Source of the DNA: Pseudolabrys sp. FHR47 | GTDB lineage: Bacteria > Pseudomonadota > Alphaproteobacteria > Rhizobiales > Xanthobacteraceae | Reading direction: 5' to 3' | Assembly (NCBI RefSeq): GCF_005153485.1 | Contig: NZ_CP039740.1 | Location: forward strand, 2,545,001-2,609,000 | DNA: 64,000 nucleotides | Shown: positions 8,453 through 17,011 of the stretch, piece after piece | How the letters are laid out: every line of letters starts with the position of its first letter | Numbering within the stretch: the first letter of the stretch is position 1 | Translations under genes and position numbers: made by a program | The notes under the pieces: model-generated | Seen by the model: only the letters and a program-made list of their open reading frames with translations | What the model was told of the DNA's origin: nothing | Database searches by the model: none

Positions 8453-9733
8453 ATGGCGCCGCGTGGCTTCGCGCCGGGAGTCATTCCCGCGTCCGGTTGG
8501 GCATCGGCCACCTATACGGCGCCCCATGTGAAATCGCCGTTTCGCGAGCGCCTGCTGACGACCGTCTTGTTCGCGGCCGTGCTGGCAAGCTGCGTCGCCT
8601 TCATCGAGCCGTCGCCGCATGACGCCCTGATGGGCGTGCTGGCCATTGTTGCGCTGGCGGCCGGTGCGCGTTTCCACCGCATTCTCATCGTTCCGTTCGC
8701 GCTGCTGGTTATCTGGAACTTCTTCGGCCTGCTGACCCTCCTCAACGTGCCCGACCAGAAGGAAACGGTGCAGTACGCCGCGACCTCGGTTTATCTGGCC
8801 ATCGCAGCGCTGATCTTTGCACTGGTCGTTGCCGACAAAACCATGCCGCGCATGGCCACACTCGAGGTCGCCTATGTGATGGCCGCTGTCATCTCGGCCA
8901 TTTGCGGAATCGCCGGCTATTTCCATTTGTTCCCCGGCGCCGGAATGTTCACGCTGTATGACCGCGCCATGGGCATGTTCAAGGATCCGAACGTCTACGG
9001 CCCATTCCTGATTCTGCCGCTGCTTTTCCTGCTGCAACGAATGCTGGTGAAACGGATTGACATCGTTGGTCTCGGTCTCGCCGGCGTCATCATGTTCGGG
9101 TTACTGCTTGGCTTCTCGCGCGGATCATGGTTCGTCTTCGCCGTCGGCCTTACCGTCACCATCATCCTCGACTTCTTCACGGCACCGACGGCACGAATTC
9201 GCCTCCGGATTCTCGGGTTGAGCATTGCCGGAATGGCGGCCCTCGCGGTGCTGCTCGTGCTGTTGCTGACCATGACGTCGCTGGGCAACATGTTCACGCA
9301 GCGGGCCCAGCTCATTCAAAGCTATGATGTTGGCACCGGCGGCCGCTTTGTGCTGCAGCAACTCGCTATCGGCTCTGTCCTCGAGTACCCGAACGGGATG
9401 GGCCCATTCGAGTTCTCGCGGGTGTTCGGCCTGCAACAGCACAATGTCTATCTGCAGTCTTTCCTGGTCTATGGCTGGGGCGGCGGCTTTGCCTATGTGC
9501 TGCTGGTGCTGTCGACCACGTGGATCGCCTTCGCCAACGCCATCAAGCGCACGCCGTGGCAGGGCTATGCCATCGCCACTGCGGGAACCTGGCTCGGCCT
9601 GGTGCTGGAAGGCTTCATCATCGACACCGACCACTGGCGCACCTTCTTCCTGGTGCTGGGCCTGATCTGGGGCCTGGCGGCGGCGACGCGCGCCGGGGCC
9701 GCGGCCCAAGTGGGCCGCCGTACAATTACTTGA
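8453..9733 (+). CDS. O-antigen ligase/Wzy-type polymerase membrane protein
   Basis: About 426 residues, mostly hydrophobic with 10-12 predicted helices and a periplasmic loop in the middle (near LLGFSRGSWFVFAVGL), typical of the Wzy_C/O-antigen ligase superfamily. In this context it most likely polymerises the repeat units made by the preceding transferases, though a ligase role cannot be excluded. An ATG at 8453 is preferred; a TTG at 8435 in the same frame would overlap the upstream stop by four bases (TTGA) and is the alternative. It is followed by a tRNA gene on the other strand. Confidence 0.82.
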   Translation: MAPRGFAPGVIPASGWASATYTAPHVKSPFRERLLTTVLFAAVLASCVAFIEPSPHDALMGVLAIVALAAGARFHRILIVPFALLVIWNFFGLLTLLNVPDQKETVQYAATSVYLAIAALIFALVVADKTMPRMATLEVAYVMAAVISAICGIAGYFHLFPGAGMFTLYDRAMGMFKDPNVYGPFLILPLLFLLQRMLVKRIDIVGLGLAGVIMFGLLLGFSRGSWFVFAVGLTVTIILDFFTAPTARIRLRILGLSIAGMAALAVLLVLLLTMTSLGNMFTQRAQLIQSYDVGTGGRFVLQQLAIGSVLEYPNGMGPFEFSRVFGLQQHNVYLQSFLVYGWGGGFAYVLLVLSTTWIAFANAIKRTPWQGYAIATAGTWLGLVLEGFIIDTDHWRTFFLVLGLIWGLAAATRAGAAAQVGRRTIT

Positions 9734-9748
9734 AATTATTGATTAAAT

Positions 9749-9826
9749 TGGTCGGGGCGGCGGGATTTGAACCCACGACCCCTAGTCTCCCAGACTAGTG
9801 CGCTAACCGGGCTGCGCCACGCCCCG
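9749..9826 (-). tRNA. tRNA-Pro (anticodon GGG), CCA encoded
   Basis: 78 bases fold into a full cloverleaf. The acceptor stem is CGGGGCG with CGCCCCG, the D arm is GCGC/GCGC, and the anticodon stem CTAGT/ACTAG encloses loop CTGGGAG (anticodon GGG). The T arm GTGGG-TTCAAAT-CCCGC is followed by discriminator A and an encoded CCA (plus-strand TGG at 9749-9751). The C1-G72 pair is usual for tRNA-Pro. Confidence 0.96.
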
Positions 9827-9928
9827 ACCGGAACGGCGCGGACTATAGGGAGGCGCCAGAGCCCGCGCAACCGCTGTCCGGGAATTTATCGTGGTCCTGC
9901 AATGGCATTGGCCGAGGGCCATTCCCCG

Positions 9929-10408
9929 CTAAAAGTCGAGCGGGCGGTTATCGACCACTTCTTTCATGACGAAGAAGGTCCGCGTCTGCCGCACGCCCGG
10001 AAGCCCGATCAACTGCTCGCCGTGCAGCTTGTTGAAGTCGTCGATGTCGCGCACGCGGATCTTGAGGAAGAAGTCGAAGTCGCCTGCGACGAGGTGACAA
10101 TCGAGCACGACCGGCATTTTTGTAATGGCTGCCTCGAAAGCGGCGAAGCTGTCGGGTGTCGAACGGTCCAGCACCACGCCAACGATCACCAGCGTGCCCC
10201 GATCGACATGGCGCGACGCTACTTCGGCACGAACGGAGCGAATGACCCCCTCGTCGAACAGTCGCTGGGTGCGCCGGTGGCAGGTGGCCGGACTGATATT
10301 GACGGCCTTTGCCAGGTCCGCGTTGCTCATCCGGCCGTCGCGTTGGAGGCGCTGGAGAATCCGGCGGTCGGTCCGATCCAACTCTGGCGATATGGAAGAT
10401 TCTTTCAT
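9929..10408 (-). CDS. acdR: Lrp/AsnC-family regulator, probable AcdR
   Basis: 159 residues from the ATG at 10408 (an ATG at 10423 adds five). The N-terminal winged helix reads LDRTDRRILQRLQRDGRMSN with recognition helix SPATCHRRTQRLFDEG; the C-terminal RAM/AsnC ligand domain ends in a typical PGV-x-TRTFFVMK-like strand. It is divergent from the ACC deaminase gene across an AT-rich gap of about 150 bases, the arrangement known for acdR-acdS in proteobacteria, where the Lrp-like regulator activates acdS when ACC is present. The regulatory link here is inferred from position. Confidence 0.88.
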   Translation of the reverse strand: MKESSISPELDRTDRRILQRLQRDGRMSNADLAKAVNISPATCHRRTQRLFDEGVIRSVRAEVASRHVDRGTLVIVGVVLDRSTPDSFAAFEAAITKMPVVLDCHLVAGDFDFFLKIRVRDIDDFNKLHGEQLIGLPGVRQTRTFFVMKEVVDNRPLDF

Positions 10409-10555
10409 CTGGTGACCATTCATTGATATCCACTACGACATAATGGTAATTATTGGCACAAAACGTAATATAATGCGCCGCATTTAGAAAGCACCTTTCC
10501 GAGCCATTCGGCTAGGATTTCCGCCGAAATCCCCCTTTCCGTCCCGGAGACATCG
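10409..10555. promoter_or_regulatory. Divergent acdR-acdS control region
   Basis: An AT-rich stretch in GC-rich surroundings between two divergent starts. A perfect TATAAT lies at 10469-10474 on the plus strand but no -35 hexamer is spaced correctly, which fits an activator-dependent promoter. Several AT-rich half-repeats around 10433-10475 could serve Lrp-type octamers. Confidence 0.45.
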
Positions 10556-11575
10556 ATGCTCAGGCTCGACAAGTTCGAACGCTATCCGCTCACCTTCGGC
10601 CCGACGCCAATCGAGCACCTGCCCCGCATGACGGAAGCGCTCGGCGGCAAGGTCGAGATCTACGCCAAGCGCGACGACTGCAATTCGGGCCTCGCCTTCG
10701 GCGGCAACAAGCTCCGCAAGCTCGAATACATCGTGCCGGACGCCATCGCCTCGAACGCCGATACCTTGGTGTCGATCGGCGGCGTGCAATCGAACCATAC
10801 CCGCATGGTCGCCGCGACCGCGGCCAAGATCGGCATGAAGTGCGTGGTGGTGCAGGAAAGCTGGGTGCCGCATGAAGACGCCGTCTATGACCGCGTCGGC
10901 AACATCCTGCTCACCCGCCTGATGGGCGCCGACAGCCGTATCGTTCCTGACGGCTTTGACATCGGCATCCGCAAGAGCTGGGAAGACGCCATCCAGTCGG
11001 TGAAGGATGCCGGTGGCAAGCCCTACGGCATTCCGGCCGGCGCTTCGGTGCACAAGTACGGCGGTCTCGGCTATGTCGGCTTCGCCGAAGAAGTCCGCGC
11101 CCAGGAAGCGCAGATGGGCATCAAGTTCGACTACATCATCGTCTGCGTCGTCACCGGCTCGACGCAAGGCGGCATGATCGTCGGCTTCGCCGCCGACGGC
11201 CGCGCCAACCGCGTCATCGGCATCGATGCATCCGGCACTCCGCAGCAGACCCGCACGCAGGTCCGCGAGATCGTCGACAACACCGCCGAGCTGGTCGAGC
11301 TCGGCCGCAAGGTCAGCGACGACGAGATCGTCATTCTCAATGACTACGCCTATCCGGCTTACGGCGTGCCGAGCCACGAGACCAACGAAGCCATCCGTTT
11401 CGCCGCGCGCACCGAAGCGATGATCACCGACCCGGTCTACGAGGGCAAATCCATGCAGGGCATGATCGACCTGGTGAAGAAGGGATACTTCCCGGCCGGT
11501 TCGAAGGTGCTCTACGCCCATCTCGGCGGCGCGCCGGCGATCAACGGCTACAGCTACACCTATCGCAACGGCTGA
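10556..11575 (+). CDS. acdS: 1-Aminocyclopropane-1-carboxylate (ACC) deaminase
   Basis: 339 residues, the family length. This PLP enzyme cleaves ACC, the ethylene precursor, to 2-oxobutanoate and ammonia in the cytosol. The PLP lysine is K52 in [11 protein letters not shown], and Ser79 lies in [10 protein letters not shown]. The pair that separates true ACC deaminases from D-cysteine desulfhydrases is present: Y295-E296 in DPVYEGKS and Leu323 in YAHLGG (Y294, E295 and L322 in the Pseudomonas enzyme). It stands alone as a rightward gene opposite an Lrp-type regulator. The enzyme is typical of plant-associated bacteria. Confidence 0.95.
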   Translation: MLRLDKFERYPLTFGPTPIEHLPRMTEALGGKVEIYAKRDDCNSGLAFGGNKLRKLEYIVPDAIASNADTLVSIGGVQSNHTRMVAATAAKIGMKCVVVQESWVPHEDAVYDRVGNILLTRLMGADSRIVPDGFDIGIRKSWEDAIQSVKDAGGKPYGIPAGASVHKYGGLGYVGFAEEVRAQEAQMGIKFDYIIVCVVTGSTQGGMIVGFAADGRANRVIGIDASGTPQQTRTQVREIVDNTAELVELGRKVSDDEIVILNDYAYPAYGVPSHETNEAIRFAARTEAMITDPVYEGKSMQGMIDLVKKGYFPAGSKVLYAHLGGAPAINGYSYTYRNG

Positions 11576-11638
11576 TTGGCCGTGCGCACCCGGCTCAAAT
11601 CAGCAGGCTCCGGGTGGATAAACGACGAAAGGTGCGCG

Positions 11639-12484
11639 TCAGCGCATCTTCATCGGATTGAACGAGTTTGCCACTTCGATGAGGCGCGGCGCGATGTCTC
11701 GCCGCACCTTGTCGGCGCTCCATTTCAGGCTCGACACCGAACACTGAACGGCCGCGATCGGCCGTCCGTCGTGATCGAGGATTGGCGCTGCGATCGCGAT
11801 CTCGTTCAGCATGTTTTCGCTGTGGGTCAGGCAATAGCCGGCCGACGCGGCTTCCTCGACCGACGCGGCGATCTTCGCACGGTCCATCGTCGTTTTTGGG
11901 GTCATGGCGATCAGCGGCCAGGTCTTGACGGCTTTCTTGCGCTCGGCCGTGGACAGGCGCGCGATCATGGTGCGGCCGCTCGACGTCGTCAGTGCCGGTA
12001 GGCGCCGGCCGGCGATCATGGCTTCGAACCGGGTCAGTTGCGTAGGGATGCGAACGACATAGACGATCTCGGAGCCATCGAGACGCGCAAGATTGACGCG
12101 TTCCTGAAATCGTTGCCCCAGTTCGATGAGCTTGGGCAGAGCCAGTTGAACCAGCGGGTCCGCCCACCAGTAGGCATTGGCGAGTTCGAGGAATTTGAGC
12201 GAGGGGGTGAAGCGTCGCGTTTCCGGATCCTTGTCCAGATAGCCGATCTTGTAGAGCGTATTGCTCAGGCGCTGCGCCGCGCTCTTCTCCAGACCGGCGC
12301 GCTCGGCGATTTCGCTCAGGCCCATGGACGTGTGATTGTGATCGAACGCGTTCAGAACGCGCATGCCCTTTTCGAGCGAGCCGACGAACAACGTATCCTG
12401 CGCGCGTTTGCTCAAGTTCGAGCCTTCCTCCGCAGCAATTTGCCTGCAATTGATGCGCGCGCTGGCGCGACGATTTCTTGACAC
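11639..12484 (-). CDS. IclR-family transcriptional regulator
   Basis: 281 residues, or about 25 fewer if a downstream start is used. The winged helix (residues about 35-95) includes GSLEKGMRVLNAFDHNHTSM and a recognition helix EKSAAQRLSNTLYKIGYL. The IclR effector domain spans about 110-275, with SSGRTMIARLS and a C-terminal AAVQCSVSS strand. It is divergent from the peptide-type ABC operon and very likely controls it through the palindrome at 12526-12542. Activator or repressor cannot be told from sequence. Confidence 0.9.
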   Translation of the reverse strand: MSRNRRASARINCRQIAAEEGSNLSKRAQDTLFVGSLEKGMRVLNAFDHNHTSMGLSEIAERAGLEKSAAQRLSNTLYKIGYLDKDPETRRFTPSLKFLELANAYWWADPLVQLALPKLIELGQRFQERVNLARLDGSEIVYVVRIPTQLTRFEAMIAGRRLPALTTSSGRTMIARLSTAERKKAVKTWPLIAMTPKTTMDRAKIAASVEEAASAGYCLTHSENMLNEIAIAAPILDHDGRPIAAVQCSVSSLKWSADKVRRDIAPRLIEVANSFNPMKMR

Positions 12485-12525
12485 CGCTCGGGCGCGTTCG
12501 TACCCTGATTATCATATAATTCTAA

Positions 12526-12542
12526 GTATTACAATATAATAC
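12526..12542. promoter_or_regulatory. Candidate IclR operator (GTATTA-N5-TAATAC)
   Basis: A perfect 6-bp inverted repeat with a 5-base spacer in the AT-rich gap between the divergent iclR and ABC operon starts, about 40 bp before each. IclR proteins bind palindromes of about this size. Confidence 0.45.
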
Positions 12543-12579
12543 CAACCGAGGTGCGGGGAGCGCCTCAAACGAGAGGCAC

Positions 12580-14118
12580 ATGAAGAGAGGGCACATGAAG
12601 GCACATCTTGTTCTGATGAGCGCGGTCGCGATTACGCTCGGCGCTGCCAGCACCGGCGCATTCGCCAACAAGGCCAACGACACTCTGGTCTATGCGTCCG
12701 ATTCCGAGCCGGAGAACGTCAGCCCCTACCACAACAACTTGCGCGAGGGCGTCATCATCGCCCGGCATGTCTTCGACAATCTGATCTATCGCGATCCCAA
12801 GACCGGCAAGTACGAGCCGCAACTGGCGACGAAGTGGGCCTGGGCCAATCCAACCACGCTCGACCTGACGATCCGCAAGGGCGTCACCTTCCACAACGGC
12901 GATCCGCTCACCGCGGACGACGTCGTGTTCACGCTGAACTATGTCGTGAGCCCGGAAGCCAAGGTCGTTACCAAGCAGAACACCGATTGGATCAAGAGCG
13001 CCGAGAAGACCGGCGAGGATCAGGTCCGCATCCATCTCGTCGGCCCGTTCCCGGCCGCGATCGAATATCTCGCCGGCCCGGTGCCGATCTATCCGGAGAA
13101 GTACTTCAAGTCGGTGGGCCTCACCGGTTTCTCCAAAGCGCCGATCGGATCGGGCCCCTATCGCGTGACCAAGGTCGATCCCGGCAAGGGCGTCACCATG
13201 GAGAAGTACGCCAATTACTGGAAGGGCAGCCCGCTGGGGCAGCCGGCGATCGGCAAGGTTGTGTTCCGCGTCATCCCGGACGCCGAAACGCGCATGGCCG
13301 AACTGATGACCGGCGGCGTCGACTGGATCTGGCGCGTGCCGGTGGATCAGGCCAAGCAGCTCAAGACCGCACCGAACGTCGCGGTGCTGTCGGCCGAAAC
13401 CATGCGCGTCGGCTTCCTGCAGTTCGATACGCTCGGCCGTTCGGAAAAATCGACCCCGTTCAAGGACCAGCGCGTCCGCCAGGCGGTCGCCTATGCTATC
13501 GACCGCAAGGCCATGCTCGACAATCTGGTCGGCGGCGGCGCCCGCATCATGAACTCGGCCTGCTTCATCGATCAGTTCGGCTGCACCGACAAGGGCGTGC
13601 CGACCTATTCCTACGACCCGGCCAAAGCCAAGAAACTGCTGGCCGAAGCCGGCTACCCGAATGGCTTCACCACCGAACTAGTGGCCTATCGTGAACGTGA
13701 GTATGCCGAAGCGGTGATCGGCTATCTCGCCGCCGTCGGCATCAAGGTGAACCTGAACTACCTGAAATATGCCGCGATGCGCACCCTGATCCGCGAGGGC
13801 AAAGCTCCGATGGCTTTCCAGACCTGGGGCTCGTTCTCGGTCGCCGATGCCTCGGCCTTCACCGGCAACTACTTCAAGGGTTCGGCCGACGACATGACCG
13901 GCGACAAGGAAGTCGGCAAGCTGCTCACCGAAGCCGACACATCGGTCGACGTCGACAAGCGCCTCAAGCTGTACCAGGAAGCGCTCAAGACCATCGCCGA
14001 GAAGTCTTACCTGTTCCCGCTGTACTCCTACCCGGCGAACTATGCCTTCTCCAGCGAGCTGTCCTTCACCGCTCAGCCGGATGAACTGCCGCGCTTCTAC
14101 GCGGCACGCTGGAAGTAA
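12580..14118 (+). CDS. ABC transporter substrate-binding protein, family 5 (peptide/nickel type)
   Basis: 512 residues. A Sec signal peptide is clear (hydrophobic core LVLMSAVAITLGA, cleavage near AFA-NK). The mature protein shows the SBP_bac_5 pattern: FDNLIYRDPKTGKYEPQLA, LTIRKGVTFHNGDPLTADDV and a C-terminal region with AYAIDRKAMLDNLVGG. It captures a peptide or related solute in the periplasm for the two permeases and two ATPases that follow. Two ATGs (12580 and 12595) each follow a GAGAGG/GAGGG sequence; either could be used. The two downstream M20 peptidases suggest a small peptide or N-acyl amino acid as ligand. Confidence 0.93.
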   Translation: MKRGHMKAHLVLMSAVAITLGAASTGAFANKANDTLVYASDSEPENVSPYHNNLREGVIIARHVFDNLIYRDPKTGKYEPQLATKWAWANPTTLDLTIRKGVTFHNGDPLTADDVVFTLNYVVSPEAKVVTKQNTDWIKSAEKTGEDQVRIHLVGPFPAAIEYLAGPVPIYPEKYFKSVGLTGFSKAPIGSGPYRVTKVDPGKGVTMEKYANYWKGSPLGQPAIGKVVFRVIPDAETRMAELMTGGVDWIWRVPVDQAKQLKTAPNVAVLSAETMRVGFLQFDTLGRSEKSTPFKDQRVRQAVAYAIDRKAMLDNLVGGGARIMNSACFIDQFGCTDKGVPTYSYDPAKAKKLLAEAGYPNGFTTELVAYREREYAEAVIGYLAAVGIKVNLNYLKYAAMRTLIREGKAPMAFQTWGSFSVADASAFTGNYFKGSADDMTGDKEVGKLLTEADTSVDVDKRLKLYQEALKTIAEKSYLFPLYSYPANYAFSSELSFTAQPDELPRFYAARWK

Positions 14119-14127
14119 CCGAAGCTC

Positions 14128-14160
14128 GCGCGCGGCGTTCCCTCCCGGAGCGCCGCGCGC
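14128..14160 (+). promoter_or_regulatory. Stable intercistronic hairpin between binding protein and permease genes
   Basis: A perfect 10-bp stem GCGCGCGGCG/CGCCGCGCGC with a 13-base loop, and no T-run after it. Such hairpins between a binding-protein gene and its permease gene often protect the upstream mRNA or thin out transcription so that binding protein exceeds permease. Confidence 0.6.
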
Positions 14161-14184
14161 AAATCCCTCTGGCCGGCGGCTCTT

Positions 14185-15102
14185 ATGCTTAGCTACACCC
14201 TGCAACGTCTGGTCGTTGCGATCTCCGTGGCCATCACGGTGTCGATCGTCGCGTTCTTTCTGCTACACTTGTCGGGCGACATCGCGATGTCGATCGCCGG
14301 GCCAGAGTCGACGCCGGCGCAGGTCGAAGCGATCCGAAAGGAGTTCGGGCTCGACCGGCCCCTCGTCCTCCAGTATCTCGAATGGCTGTGGCGGGCGCTC
14401 CAGTTCGACTTCGGCGACTCTTTCTTCTTTCGCACCAGCGTGGTCTCGCTGATCGCCGCGCGTATTCCGGTGACGCTGACGCTCGGCGCGATTTCGCTGT
14501 GCCTGTCGCTTCTCGTCGCGGTGCCGCTCGGCGTGCTCGCCGCAGTCTATAACGGCACCATCATCGACCGGCTGGCGCTGTCATTTTCTGTCATCGGTCA
14601 GGCCATTCCGACCTTCTGCCTCGGCCTCGGCCTCATCATCCTGTTTTCGATAACACTGCGCTGGCTGCCGGTGTCCGGCGCCTCGACCTGGAAGCATTTC
14701 ATCCTGCCGTCGATCGCGCTCGGTTGGTACGCGGTGCCCGCGGTGATGCGGCTGTCGCGCAACGGCATGCTCGAAGTGCTGTCGGCCGATTACATCCGCA
14801 CCGCGCGTGCCAAAGGATTGTCGCCCAGGGTCGTCATCTTCAAGCATGCGCTGCGCAACGCCATCATTCCGGTCGTTGCCCTTGCGGCGGTGCAGTTCGG
14901 TTTCATGCTCGGCGGCTCGATCGTCATCGAGGCGGTATTCTCGATGCACGGCCTCGGCTACCTCGCCTGGGAATCGATCGCGCGCAACGATTTCCCCGTT
15001 GTGCAGGCGGTGGTGCTTATTCTGGCGACCATCTATGTCGGCCTCACCTTCCTGGCCGACGTCGCCAATGCATTCCTTGATCCACGGATCCGGCTGGCAT
15101 GA
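14185..15102 (+). CDS. ABC transporter permease, DppB/OppB type
   Basis: 305 residues with six membrane helices. The first helix (LVVAISVAITVSIVAFFLL) and the N-terminal periplasmic loop are those of the DppB half. The EAA loop that contacts the ATPases reads DYIRTARAKGLSPRVVIFKH. It forms the inner-membrane channel with the next gene, whose ATG overlaps this stop (ATGA at 15099). Confidence 0.93.
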   Translation: MLSYTLQRLVVAISVAITVSIVAFFLLHLSGDIAMSIAGPESTPAQVEAIRKEFGLDRPLVLQYLEWLWRALQFDFGDSFFFRTSVVSLIAARIPVTLTLGAISLCLSLLVAVPLGVLAAVYNGTIIDRLALSFSVIGQAIPTFCLGLGLIILFSITLRWLPVSGASTWKHFILPSIALGWYAVPAVMRLSRNGMLEVLSADYIRTARAKGLSPRVVIFKHALRNAIIPVVALAAVQFGFMLGGSIVIEAVFSMHGLGYLAWESIARNDFPVVQAVVLILATIYVGLTFLADVANAFLDPRIRLA

Positions 15103-16025
15103 GCAACATCGCCCCCAGCATCGATCCCGCTACCGGTTCCGCGCAGTTCGACGTGGCGCCGGTCCGCCGCTCGCCGTTCTCCGCGTTCGTGCGCCGGGCG
15201 CGCCGCCATGGCGGCCTCCTCATCGGTGGGAGCGTTCTACTCATCATTATCGTTGCCGCACTGGCCGCGCCGTTGCTCGCGCCGCACGATCCTTATGCCC
15301 AGAACCTGGCGCAGCGCCTCATTCCGCCGATCTGGCATCCCAAAGGGACCTGGGAGCATGTGCTCGGCACCGACAAACTCGGCCGCGATTACCTGAGCCG
15401 CCTTCTCTACGGCGCCCGGATTTCGTTGCTCATTGGCATGCTCACGGTCGCGATCTCCGGAGTCATCGGTACGGTTGTCGGCATTTGCGCCGGCTATTTC
15501 GGCGGCCGCGTCGACGCCATCCTGAGCTATGTCATCACCACGCGGCTGGCACTGCCGGTTGTGCTGGTCGCCCTCGCCTCCGCGGCGCTGGTCGGCGGCT
15601 CGCTGGAGGGGGTCATCATCGTTCTTGGCCTCCTGCTGTGGGACCGCTTCGCCGTCGTCACGCGTTCGGCCACACAACAGATCGCGCGCACCGACTATGT
15701 CGCAGCGGCTCAGGCCATCGGCTGTTCGACGCCACGCATCCTGTTCATGGAAATTTTGCCGAACATCCTCAATGCGCTGATCGTGGTCGCCACGCTGGAA
15801 ATGGCGCACGCCATTCTGCTCGAGGCCGCCCTGTCCTTCCTCGGCCTCGGCGTCCAACCGCCACTGCCGTCCTGGGGCCTGATGATCGCCGAAGGCAAGC
15901 AGTACATGTTCTTCAGCGCCTGGGTGATCGGCGTGCCGGCCACAGCGCTGATCTTCCTCGTTCTGGCGATCAACCTCGTCGGCGACGGCCTGCGCGACGT
16001 GACCGCGCCGGAAAATCGGACCTGA
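15099..16025 (+). CDS. ABC transporter permease, DppC/OppC type
   Basis: 308 residues. It has the long cytosolic N-terminus of the DppC class (OppC_N), then LGTDKLGRDYLSRLLYGARI, five to six helices, and an EAA loop DYVAAAQAIGCSTPRILFME. The last helices carry AALSFLGLGVQPPLPSWG, a hallmark of this class. It overlaps the preceding gene by four bases, so it is coupled to it, and pairs with that gene as the translocation pore. Confidence 0.94.
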   Translation: MSNIAPSIDPATGSAQFDVAPVRRSPFSAFVRRARRHGGLLIGGSVLLIIIVAALAAPLLAPHDPYAQNLAQRLIPPIWHPKGTWEHVLGTDKLGRDYLSRLLYGARISLLIGMLTVAISGVIGTVVGICAGYFGGRVDAILSYVITTRLALPVVLVALASAALVGGSLEGVIIVLGLLLWDRFAVVTRSATQQIARTDYVAAAQAIGCSTPRILFMEILPNILNALIVVATLEMAHAILLEAALSFLGLGVQPPLPSWGLMIAEGKQYMFFSAWVIGVPATALIFLVLAINLVGDGLRDVTAPENRT

Positions 16026-16030
16026 CCGCC

Positions 16031-17011
16031 ATGGCACTGCTCGACGTTCAGGACCTCGTCATCGATATCCCAACCGCGAACGGCATGCTGCATGCCGTCA
16101 GCGAAGTGTCGTTTTCCGTCGAGCGCGGCGAGACGCTGGCGATCGTCGGCGAAAGCGGCTCGGGGAAGTCGCTCACTTCGCTCGCCATCATGGACCTGTT
16201 GCCGCGCGTCGCGAAGCGCCACGCCGCACGGCTGACCTTCGATGGCACCGACCTCCTGTCCATGCCGGAACCGCAGATGCGGAAATTGCGCGGCAACCGC
16301 ATGGCGATGATATTTCAGGAGCCGATGACCTCGCTCAATCCGGCTTACACCATCGGCAACCAGTTGATGGAAGCGCTGCGCTGCCACGAGAATGTCAGCG
16401 CCCAGAAAGCGCGCGCCCGCGCCATCGAGCTTCTCGAGCGTGTCGGCATCGCCGGCGCCGAGCGGCGGCTGCTGCAGTATCCGCATCAACTGTCAGGCGG
16501 CCTGCGCCAGCGGGTGATGATCGCCATGGCGCTGATGTGCAAACCCGATTTGATCATCGCCGACGAACCGACCACCGCGCTCGACGTCACCATCCAGGCT
16601 CAGATCCTGCGTCTCCTGCACGATCTCAAGAAGGAGTTCGGCATGGCGATGATCCTCATCACCCACGATCTCGGGGTCGTCGCCCGCGTCGCCGACAAGG
16701 TCGCGGTCATGTATGCCGGTGCCATCGTCGAACGTGGACCGGCGCGCTCGGTGTTCAAGGCGCCCTCGCACCCCTACACGCGCGGCCTCCTGAACTGCAT
16801 TCCGGTACCCGGCCGCACAGCGCCGGGCACACCGCTCGGCGCCATTCGCGGCCAGTTGCCGAACCTGATCGGCCGGCTCGAAGGCTGCGCCTTCCGCAAT
16901 CGCTGCGACTTTGCCGCGCCGGAATGTGCCGGCGACATGCGCTTCGTGCCGATCGACGCCGGCCACGACGTTCGTTGCGTTCGCCTCGAAGCGCAAAAGG
17001 CGGTGGCATGA
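16031..17011 (+). CDS. ABC transporter ATP-binding protein, DppD/OppD type
   Basis: 326 residues. Walker A is GESGSGKS (residues 38-45 region), the signature is LSGGLRQRV (with Leu in place of the usual Gln before Arg), Walker B is [12 protein letters not shown] and the switch His is in LITHDLGVV. The C-terminal oligo_HPY extension with spaced Cys ([15 protein letters not shown]) is diagnostic for peptide-type importers and can hold a cluster or zinc. The start is the ATG at 16031, five bases after the permease stop. Confidence 0.94.
   Translation: MALLDVQDLVIDIPTANGMLHAVSEVSFSVERGETLAIVGESGSGKSLTSLAIMDLLPRVAKRHAARLTFDGTDLLSMPEPQMRKLRGNRMAMIFQEPMTSLNPAYTIGNQLMEALRCHENVSAQKARARAIELLERVGIAGAERRLLQYPHQLSGGLRQRVMIAMALMCKPDLIIADEPTTALDVTIQAQILRLLHDLKKEFGMAMILITHDLGVVARVADKVAVMYAGAIVERGPARSVFKAPSHPYTRGLLNCIPVPGRTAPGTPLGAIRGQLPNLIGRLEGCAFRNRCDFAAPECAGDMRFVPIDAGHDVRCVRLEAQKAVA

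Noticed and set aside
10454..10474. A TGGCAC sequence before acdS resembling the -24 box of a sigma-54 promoter
   Set aside because: The required GC at -12 (TTGC) is missing at the correct distance, so NifA/sigma-54 control of acdS is not supported.
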